64,000 bases of DNA from Bicyclus anynana (Eukaryota; Arthropoda; Insecta; Lepidoptera; Nymphalidae). The notes under the pieces were generated by a model. It was not told the origin of the DNA and searched no databases. It saw nothing but the letters and a program-made list of their open reading frames with translations. The DNA is taken from contig NC_069110.1 in the NCBI RefSeq assembly GCF_947172395.1, positions 4,960,001 through 5,024,000 on the forward strand. The letters run 5' to 3'. The translations under genes were made by a program, and so were the position numbers. Shown here in pieces: positions 61,701-64,000 of this stretch (positions within the stretch are counted from its first letter, which is position 1; each line of letters opens with the position of its first letter).

Positions 61701-63104
61701 GGAACGCTTTATAGCTTTGGTTTTTATTTCATTTATTTATTACGCGTTATGTTTTGAACTGATAGCATTTATAGTACGTAACAAAACAGCATATTACAAG
61801 GGAATGCGGCATAGGAGGATTGTAATCTTTCTAGTTATATTATAAATAGCGGATCACGAAATATATTGACATACAAAGATGAAAATTCGGCAGTGAGGTA
61901 GCTTATAGCTAGTAAACGTCCGCAAAGAACGGATTTTGCGACAGGACCGGATTAAGGAGTTCTAAGTGCAGACGTCCGTTAGTACTTAATAAGCTAAAGT
62001 TATCGGTACCTTGTTTAAATAACTGTGGTAGCTCTCGTGGATTGCCCCAAGAACGGTTTCATTTTCAGCGTGCGATAAGATCTTACTAATGACGCTGAAC
62101 ACTTGCGATCTGCAATACACATGGCAATATGTCTATTAATATTTGAAGATATACTATCGACTATATAGACTATCGCCTATATAGACTATCGACTATATAG
62201 CTATATATAGACGCGGCTAATACACATAACGATTTACGAGTACTTTAGTTTAGACTATGTTACTGGTCTGCCTTATAAAAATTCTATCTTGATGCCTTTC
62301 AAATGACTCTTACATATCAGAGTAACTTGGTACGATCGCCACTGAAAAATCTTGCTATACTTTTGGTGAGGCAACTGTAACAGCAAAGCACTTGTTAGTT
62401 GGATGCAAGGTGCACCTGGATAGGGGCATCTACTTACGTCGTTATGATAGAGTACTTTAAATCGAGATCTTAGCAAATTAGCAAATTTGGCTAGGCAGGG
62501 AAAACAACACGAGCGGAGAAGGGGAGTGTTAATCGATTGACAAGGATTTTTTTAACCCTACATCCATTGGTCACAAGTCCGAAGTTCTGCTCGGAGTCTC
62601 TCTCTGCCACGCGATGGACCCGGCACCCGCACGGTCAATCCATGGAAAAAATATTCGTCTCTAAATAAAGTATACTGTAACATGTATTGGTAAAAACACG
62701 CAGAATTTTTAGACTTTTCTTTTGAAAAGTTGAAAAACGATTAAAATTTTCGATTCCGAGAATTCGGTAAATCTAAATTGGAAATTATGTTTATTTGTGC
62801 TACATCTATATCTCGCAAAAGGATTATAGAAACGACGAAGAAGATAAGTATGAAGCGCTTGTAGATAATGAAATACCAACCTGTGTAGAAAAGCTCGATC
62901 ATGTTGTGAATAGTTCAGCGCCCAACACCGCATAGCTTGCAGCGCGACCGCGCTGCCAGGCTGCAGCGATGGTGCCAGTGCGCTGATCGAGCCGAGGAAA
63001 GCGTGGAAAGCGGTCCGTGAGCCCCTCGCAGCAAGCCCACCGGGGCAAATGGCTGCCGCTGAAGCCGTTGCACTGACGCCGCGATTATATTCGTTGGCCG
63101 CATT
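41841..63104 (-). CDS. hiw: highwire / MYCBP2 E3 ubiquitin ligase, C-terminal 1044 residues in 19 exons (5' part outside window)
   Basis: Huge cytoplasmic RCR-type E3 ubiquitin ligase (PHR family: Highwire, RPM-1, MYCBP2). In flies and vertebrates it limits synapse growth and promotes axon degeneration by destabilising DLK/Wallenda kinase and NMNAT. Nineteen exons join with GT-AG borders and consistent phase into one 3135-nt reading frame ending at TAA 41843-41841. Domains in this partial protein: DOC (APC10-like) about residues 109-285; a B-box-like Cys/His cluster about 612-652; a Cys-rich segment about 725-800; RING 798-848; tandem-cysteine domain 916-1044. The two cysteines that relay ubiquitin in human MYCBP2 (Cys4520, Cys4572) correspond to Cys924 and Cys974. 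Glu936, His985, Phe975, Phe980 and Phe988 are also kept, so serine/threonine esterification activity is likely preserved. The upstream ~3500 residues lie beyond 64000. Assignment is based on recognised family sequence. Confidence 0.96.
42005..42212 (+). mobile_element. LINE C-terminal/3' fragment
   Basis: Reads GKRPRGRSPTR, then TGARTFYSAVQMDSDRTRWS, the end of a RTE-like ORF2, and finishes in GAGAGAGA. A related copy is at 43560-43731. Confidence 0.65.
42222..42530 (+). mobile_element. SINE family 1 in highwire intron
   Basis: ACCGTGTTAGCCCAGTGGAT to GGGTTGATAAATGAATGAAT; more diverged than average. Confidence 0.85.
42726..42834 (-). CDS. hiw: highwire exon 18 of 19, esterifying Cys
   Basis: Encodes 36 residues plus 1 nt, VAVFFCFGTSHFCNACHDDF onward. 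The Cys codon at 42819-42817 aligns with human Cys4572, which passes ubiquitin to Thr/Ser hydroxyls. The three Phe residues that favour Thr are kept. Acceptor TTCACAG, donor GTAATT. Confidence 0.97.
42930..43145. repeat. Dispersed repeat with GTGACGTCA-type motifs
   Basis: GACTAAACGTCAAACTAATT, AAGTGACGTCATGAAACAGT and GACAGGCGTTTTAGCTTG, the reverse of 17990-18225. Confidence 0.65.
43165..43500 (+). mobile_element. RTE-type LINE C-terminal fragment
   Basis: GTATCTCTGCGTGATCGAAT, AGAACCAAAGTCACCAAC, then WRPRTRKRSVGRPPPGRLTQ in another frame, ending in GATGATGATGA. Frameshifted. Confidence 0.8.
43560..43731 (+). mobile_element. LINE 3' fragment ending in (GA)n
   Basis: GAAGTTCTACACTATAGCAG to GACCATAGAGAGAGAGAGAG; same end type as 42005-42212. 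It ends 18 bp from the donor of highwire exon 17. Confidence 0.6.
43749..43907 (-). CDS. hiw: highwire exon 17 of 19, upstream catalytic Cys
   Basis: Encodes 53 residues from AYYGGLARCEAEN to CRYCCS. The Cys codon at 43883-43881 aligns with human Cys4520, which first accepts ubiquitin from the E2. Glu936 aligns with Glu4534 although the loop between is two residues shorter. Acceptor TTGTCCAG, donor GTGAGT. Confidence 0.97.
43955..44350 (+). mobile_element. Jockey-like LINE, C-terminus of ORF2 and 3' tail
   Basis: An open frame reads FYNKIPKTVMDLPIHSFKQC, then LLSRGYYTINELLNDKDAW and a stop at 44166, followed by a tail with GGTGGTAGAATCTTTACAAA and AAGTGCTTGTAAACTGAGCC. 5'-truncated insertion that begins about 50 bp upstream of the highwire exon 17 acceptor. 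Confidence 0.8.
44400..44578 (+). mobile_element. SINE family 2, diverged, plus orientation
   Basis: GGCTTCGGCTAGTTAGC, AAGTACCGTCAAGTAATTTG and ATCAGGTGAGATTACAGTCG. Older than the facing copy at 44615-44808. Confidence 0.6.
44615..44808 (-). mobile_element. SINE family 2, reversed, 5'-truncated
   Basis: ACTACAATCTCACCTGATGG to CCACGGCCGAAGCCTCCCAC. Faces the copy at 44400-44578, giving an inverted pair. Confidence 0.85.
44946..45143 (-). CDS. hiw: highwire exon 16 of 19, RING-to-TC linker
   Basis: Encodes 66 residues: LDMNHWTLEDILSPIKRLY, RRKALIRLEYEG, and YAMERYAYYVCHKCER. Links RING to the tandem-cysteine domain. Acceptor TCCCACAG, donor GTATGA. Confidence 0.97.
45445..45608 (-). mobile_element. 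MITE right half (PIF/Harbinger-like family)
   Basis: CAACGCCTAAAATTGAAAGT, GTGTGAACATATACATGG and end CTCTCGAGAGAATGAGAGC then TAA. Confidence 0.65.
45642..45749 (-). CDS. hiw: highwire exon 15 of 19, RING core
   Basis: Encodes 36 residues, LRCGHVFHLHCC to CPICK, giving the remaining RING-H2 zinc ligands. This domain binds the E2. Acceptor ATTTCAG, donor GTCAGT. Confidence 0.97.
46357..46535 (+). mobile_element. Helitron-like 5' end
   Basis: TCTATACTAATATTATACAG, then CTACTAAACCGATTTTGAAA and TCACAGGAATGGGAACTATG. No CTAG end seen. Confidence 0.5.
46666..46823 (-). mobile_element. SINE family 3, reversed
   Basis: ATTTGTCATATC, CCAATATTCCCATTCCCCTC, GGGGCGGGGATCGAAC and the reversed A box GTTGAGCTATTGAGGC. 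Confidence 0.85.
47054..47239 (-). CDS. hiw: highwire exon 14 of 19, Cys-rich region and start of RING
   Basis: Encodes 62 residues: LLCGHACGGVRGEEKCLPCL then DMCMVCFTDPLQAAPAIQ. The last part holds the first two RING zinc ligands. Acceptor TTTGTAG, donor GTAAAT. Confidence 0.97.
47797..48093 (-). CDS. hiw: highwire exon 13 of 19
   Basis: Encodes 99 residues: IRIDIHEGCGRAKLFWLLL, then VDRRTLKALVEF, a low-complexity Gly/Ala/Glu stretch, and VCRFCG with GNVCADEQCQ. Acceptor TTTTTAG, donor GTTTGT. The variable stretch is where PHR proteins differ most. Confidence 0.95.
48290..48500 (+). repeat. Dispersed repeat, second copy at 63315-63520
   Basis: CCTCTCTGTCAAAAGTATAA, CACGATCTAACGTGTCTATA and TTTTAGTTTACTAAAATATG correspond in order to blocks near the right end of the window. 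Confidence 0.6.
48700..49940 (+). repeat. Degenerate ~140-bp satellite in highwire intron
   Basis: About eight units, each with GGGCCGGATTAAGGAGGTCT, AAAGGCTCTCGCAAGTTTG, TTTTTTATGCTACAAACTTG and AAATTTGGCAGGGAGGTAG. The AGGTCTAAA core recurs near 48861, 49009, 49142, 49311, 49433, 49596, 49705 and 49834 (spacing 109-168 bp). Single related units at 54785-54960 and 61855-61985 sit in Helitron-like contexts. Confidence 0.88.
49965..51400 (+). mobile_element. RTE-type LINE, rearranged, with reverse transcriptase core
   Basis: 50890-51190 encodes FVNYDKAFDSVETWVVLRSL, then LQRRVPQGDVISPKLFT, RT motifs of an RTE element, and continues past a stop as DLSRVSHRVGLKMNMSKTKI. The YADD region is missing (stop at 51188, then a deletion). 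The open frame 50347-50919 upstream has an RRDVRKWNE motif but no endonuclease, and its first part duplicates 49985-50110. Dead copy. Confidence 0.8.
51665..51755 (+). repeat. Dispersed repeat with GTGACGTCA motif, short copy
   Basis: GGTGACGTCATGAAACAGTT then GACAGGCGTTTTGGCTCGTA, as at 43075-43135. Confidence 0.65.
51903..52092 (-). CDS. hiw: highwire exon 12 of 19, B-box-like zinc cluster
   Basis: Encodes 63 residues. FCANHDDG, CHTCGALCSECNRILHL and a closing HRNHQRQ match the B-box-like Cys/His cluster of PHR proteins. Acceptor GTCCACAG, donor GTAAAT. Confidence 0.95.
52120..52156 (+). repeat. Microsatellite (AGTACAGTAAT)n
   Basis: Three to four copies of an 11-bp unit AATAGTACAGT just upstream of highwire exon 12's acceptor (about 30 bp). 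Confidence 0.8.
52170..52475 (+). mobile_element. Helitron with duplicated body
   Basis: Two successive copies of GGCTACTTTTTATCCCG and AAAAATCCATGGTT, ending CACGCGGACGAAGTCGCGGG. The CTAG end is lost (GGCTGCTACC). Confidence 0.7.
52590..52860. other. GC-rich intron segment, nothing recognised
   Basis: Repeats of GTGTGGCGGC and GTAGC-type words (52660-52750); ORFs on both strands of about 70 codons. No splice or family support. Confidence 0.35.
52859..53016 (+). mobile_element. SINE family 3
   Basis: CGTCAATAGCTCAAGTGGTA, GTTCGAACCACGCCCC, then CACTCCTAACATAATCTTTT and an ATATTGGTCATATTTAAA end. Confidence 0.85.
53023..53345 (-). mobile_element. Helitron-like fragments, reversed
   Basis: GGGAAACCATGGGTTTTTTT, CAATCCATTCCAAATTTCAG and AATCGCTTCAGTAGTAGAGG, ending ATCATAATATTAGTAG. 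Parts of two copies joined. Ends 35 bp from the donor of highwire exon 11. Confidence 0.6.
53380..53552 (-). CDS. hiw: highwire exon 11 of 19
   Basis: Encodes DKVSESWGADTRAALTQYVR to LCVCDPHHIE plus a split Leu codon. Acceptor GTCCGCAG, donor GTAAGA. Very GC-rich, in contrast to its introns. Confidence 0.93.
53585..54250. repeat. Dispersed element interrupted by a LINE
   Basis: Left part 53590-53685 and right part 54095-54250 together match 18895-19105; the LINE at 53800-54090 sits between them. Confidence 0.65.
53800..54090 (-). mobile_element. LINE ORF2 C-terminus (RTE-like, second lineage)
   Basis: Minus open frame: KQLKWRWTGHMIREKKDKWT, RTITEWYPRD, TAGPLWSRIAKNRIEWKTLE. An intact-looking C-terminus of a LINE different from the 27960-28345 family. 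Confidence 0.82.
54343..54562 (-). CDS. hiw: highwire exon 10 of 19
   Basis: A 220-nt exon, acceptor ACGTAG, donor GTAACA. Encodes ETLLDHLVCYVGKAVSVQVK onward to KLLTDMAE, a beta-rich segment before the zinc-binding region. A second AG lies two bases downstream of the acceptor, but only the chosen one keeps frame. Confidence 0.9.
54586..54768. mobile_element. MITE with GGCAAGTTCGT ends, copy 2 (reversed)
   Basis: TAGTCTGTCAAGTTCGTTGA, TGATATGTGGGCGACGGGGG and GAACGAAGTTGCCAAACTAT. Starts 24 bp upstream of highwire exon 10. Confidence 0.72.
54785..54960 (-). repeat. Single satellite-like unit, reversed
   Basis: GACCCCTTTAATTCGGCCCT, CTAACTATAAACTCTCTCC and TTGCCAAATTT are the reverse complement of the 48700-49940 unit. 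It begins CGCGACTTCATCC, the Helitron end word. Confidence 0.6.
54999..55200 (+). mobile_element. Helitron, short, both ends present
   Basis: TCTATACTAATTTTATAATT at the start, CAGCGTCTAG at the end, between A and T. 202 bp. Confidence 0.7.
55500..55585 (-). CDS. hiw: highwire exon 9 of 19
   Basis: An 86-nt exon, acceptor TTTCAAG, donor GTGAGT. Encodes VISLLRRMIAEVPPNKML and ends in a split Gln codon completed by the first base of the next exon. Confidence 0.88.
55935..56048 (-). CDS. hiw: highwire exon 8 of 19
   Basis: Encodes 38 residues, LLALSGSTVGRAHLAQRTEL to HTGSERVQRQ, a well conserved helical segment in MYCBP2. Acceptor GCATCAG, donor GTATGC, phase 0 at both ends. Confidence 0.92.
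56195..56345. repeat. Palindromic repeat with TGACGTCA-type motifs
   Basis: GTGACGTCATTCGCTACAAG at the left pairs imperfectly with TGAATGACGTCACTTGCTAA at the right; inside, GTGATTGGCGCTTG pairs with CAAACGCCAATCAC. Probably a MITE. Confidence 0.6.
56962..57126 (-). CDS. hiw: highwire exon 7 of 19
   Basis: Encodes 55 residues, VMAHIVCAIGCEAS to YCFEMLSL. Phase 0 at both ends, acceptor TGTACAG, donor GTGAGT. Codon use is GC-rich in third positions, unlike the flanking introns. Confidence 0.92.
57378..57572. mobile_element. MITE with GGCAAGTTCGT ends, copy 3
   Basis: ACTATAGCTTGACAACTTCG to ATGGGAGTGTTATCAACGAA then CTTGCCAGACTATA. The best preserved inverted ends of the family. Confidence 0.75.
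57906..58265 (-). mobile_element. Helitron, reversed
   Basis: CTAGCGGACGCCCGCGACTT at the 3' end, then ATTTCACCACTTTGGGGGTT and CTTGGGGGTAGAATTG. Its 5' end is about 30 bp from the donor of highwire exon 6. Confidence 0.7.
58297..58449 (-). CDS. hiw: highwire exon 6 of 19
   Basis: Encodes 51 residues beginning VFGKLLEWENSINESGEG, with acid-rich loop and LTSLQQQ end. Phase 0 at both ends; acceptor ATTCCAG, donor GTCATA (weak at +4). Confidence 0.9.
58505..58990 (+). repeat. Tandem repeat, unit about 118 bp, four units
   Basis: Each unit has CCTTTCATT..ATACC, ATATTGTAGG, AAAAACTTAGTTCGCC, CCATATTGGATTTAGAGTG and ACGTCAC..TTTTTCGAG. Units diverge by roughly one in eight bases by eye. Lies between highwire exons 5 and 6. 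Confidence 0.85.
59040..59295. repeat. Hairpin-rich block
   Basis: Nested short inverted repeats: GGGCTCAGAGCCC, TTAAAGGCTTTTAA, and TGAAAACGAAGA with TCTTCGTTTTCA 12 bp apart; repeated use of GCCTTTTAGC-type words on both strands. No ORF. Confidence 0.75.
59327..59508 (-). CDS. hiw: highwire exon 5 of 19, end of DOC domain
   Basis: Encodes 60 residues after a split Arg codon: SVRVRCEFRGPEPTVRVRQL, then LSVFRLLTSQ. Acceptor TTTCCAG, donor GTACGA. Strong match to the end of the MYCBP2 DOC domain. Confidence 0.93.
59763..59940 (+). mobile_element. SINE family 3
   Basis: AGCCTCAATAGCTCAAAGGT, GTCCGATCCCCGCCC, CCCACTTCTGACAGTC and an AATATATGGCATATATTTC end. Confidence 0.82.
60160..60275 (+). 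mobile_element. Jockey-like LINE 3' tail
   Basis: TTTTCAGCAGATTCTTCCTT, GAATCGGTGGTAGAGTCACT and CAAAAGTGCTTGTAAATTAA, as at 44245-44345. It ends within about 5 bp of the donor of highwire exon 4. Confidence 0.7.
60279..60393 (-). CDS. hiw: highwire exon 4 of 19, DOC domain
   Basis: A 115-nt exon, acceptor TTTTTTCAG, donor GTAAGT. Encodes NKTLLMSFSYSGG and on to ATWVCYTFP in the middle of the DOC domain. The donor abuts a LINE 3' tail that ends about 5 bp into the intron. Confidence 0.9.
61168..61401 (-). CDS. hiw: highwire exon 3 of 19, start of DOC domain
   Basis: Encodes 78 residues, phase 0 at both ends, acceptor TTTCAG, donor GTATGT. Carries the DOC signature with LTDGSTETFWESGEED and the CVHVDNTRD strand. 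DOC (APC10-like) folds bind partners or substrates in ubiquitin ligases. Confidence 0.95.
61850..61985 (+). mobile_element. Helitron 3' region with one satellite-like unit
   Basis: GATGAAAATTCGGCAGTGAG, ACAGGACCGGATTAAGGAGT and end GCAGACGTCCGTTAG. Links the satellite unit to a Helitron body. Confidence 0.55.
62010..62109 (-). CDS. hiw: highwire exon 2 of 19
   Basis: A 100-nt exon, acceptor ATTGCAG, donor GTACCG. It completes a split Arg codon and reads SQVFSVISKILSHAENET. Phase fits both neighbours. Too short to show as an ORF; found by continuing the family sequence. Confidence 0.88.
62150..62212. repeat. Minisatellite of TATAGACTATCGAC units
   Basis: Four irregular units of GACTATCG(A/C)CTATATA; strongly self-complementary. 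Confidence 0.8.
62881..63104 (-). CDS. hiw: highwire exon (window exon 1 of 19)
   Basis: Acceptor TTGTAG before 63104, donor GTTGGT after 62881. Encodes 74 residues plus 2 nt. The end, with SLQPGSAVALQAMRCWALNY, matches the conserved MYCBP2 region before the DOC domain. An overlapping ORF in another frame (62915-63136) is a shadow. Confidence 0.9.
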
Positions 63105-64000
63105 CTACAACAAAAACCCTTATTAAAAAAACTCAATCTAACGAGCGAAATTTGTTTAACTTAACCTTCAACAGTCTGTACCTAGACTATTTATATTTTT
63201 TCGTAGTCTTGTACCTGCGCAAAAGTCCCATTTTTCAATAACGCGCATAAATCGCACCCAATCATAACGCATGTCCGTCTGCTATTGATTGTTTCCTCAG
63301 ACAAATTATATAAGGCCCTGCGTCGCTAGACGTCACCCCTCTGTCAAAGTATAAGATCAACGATCTAACGCGTTTATAAAACTGTTTATATAGTATCGAT
63401 GTTTCATTGATGTGATCGTTTTCGTCGTGTAAAGAACTTACTAAATGCCAGTGTGTGTAGTTAAATGGAAAAAAAAACGGTCAACAACTTCTAGTTTCCT
63501 AAAAGACAAAGTTACGTTGTCACTAACTTAATTATATCAAATACATAACAATATCTAAAAAGAATCGATTCTTCAGTCGGTATAGCAAAAAAGCAACAAC
63601 ATCATCATAATCATATATTCTGTTTAACGAGTGTAGGCGATGTGTGTTAGGACTGTGTAAAAATATACATGTGTTTATTGCGAATTAAATGTATAGTTGT
63701 GTGTAGCGTAAGAATACAAAATATATTTATAGGTGTTAAATGTTTTTAATGTGTGAGTTTACCTCGCTTCCTTAAAAAGATGACAGAAAATTGTTAGTGA
63801 TTATGGGTGCAATTCAACTCCAAGCTAATTCCTCTATGGTTGTATGTATACAGTGTCAGAGTATCTGGGCGAGTAAAACAATAACATTTATAATGTATAG
63901 GTATTCACATTCGATTTTAGTTAGATTTATTTTCTACGTAAACTATTTTTCCAGATGCTTATCTTGTAACTTGAACTTGTAAAATTTGTAAAACTGTACT
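63105..64000. other. Highwire intron running off the right edge
   Basis: 63315-63520 repeats 48290-48500. No exon was recognised between 63105 and 64000; the next upstream highwire exon must lie beyond the window. Confidence 0.6.

Noticed and set aside
62915..63136. 73-codon minus ORF at the first highwire exon
   Set aside because: Wrong frame; the frame with the conserved Gln-Ala-Met-Arg-Cys-Trp motif joins the next exon in phase.

Overview
The window is nuclear DNA of a moth or butterfly (Lepidoptera). The evidence is intron-rich genes with GT-AG junctions, AT-rich introns, and a dense load of repeats of lepidopteran type: three tRNA-derived SINE families, Lep1-like Helitrons that start with TC and end with CTAG, RTE-type and Jockey-like LINE 3' ends, and several MITEs. 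The species cannot be named from the sequence.

Two protein genes are well supported, both on the minus strand. The first (21856-33418) is a complete 10-exon gene for a divergent SLC6 (neurotransmitter:sodium symporter fold) protein of about 646 residues. All splice phases agree, including a 44-nt exon that supplies part of a glycosylated extracellular loop. Several residues that bind sodium in canonical members are replaced. The second (41841-63104, continuing past the right edge) is the 3' part of the very large E3 ubiquitin ligase highwire (vertebrate MYCBP2/PAM, worm RPM-1). Nineteen in-phase exons encode the last 1044 residues: DOC domain, zinc-binding region, RING, and the C-terminal tandem-cysteine domain with both catalytic cysteines.

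Layout: 1-21855 is almost entirely repeats and unassigned AT-rich DNA, with a possible last exon of a plus-strand gene (498-566) and an unexplained GC-rich minus-strand ORF (about 15617-15928). 21856-33418 is the SLC6 gene, whose introns hold SINEs, Helitrons, LINE ends and a GGGTA-type minisatellite. 33419-41600 is intergenic, AT-rich, with several small MITEs. 41600-64000 is highwire, whose introns hold a ~140-bp degenerate satellite, a ~118-bp tandem repeat, hairpin-rich DNA, RTE LINE fragments and inverted SINE pairs.

The two genes have no evident functional link beyond both being plausible neuronal genes: highwire restrains synapse growth and controls axon degeneration, and SLC6 proteins often carry neurotransmitters or amino acids. 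No operon, CRISPR array, rRNA gene or intact tRNA gene was seen. The tRNA-like segments are SINE heads. I found no clear previously undescribed system; the strongest leads are the sodium-site changes in the SLC6 protein, the satellites and hairpins inside highwire introns, and well-bounded MITEs and nested insertions.
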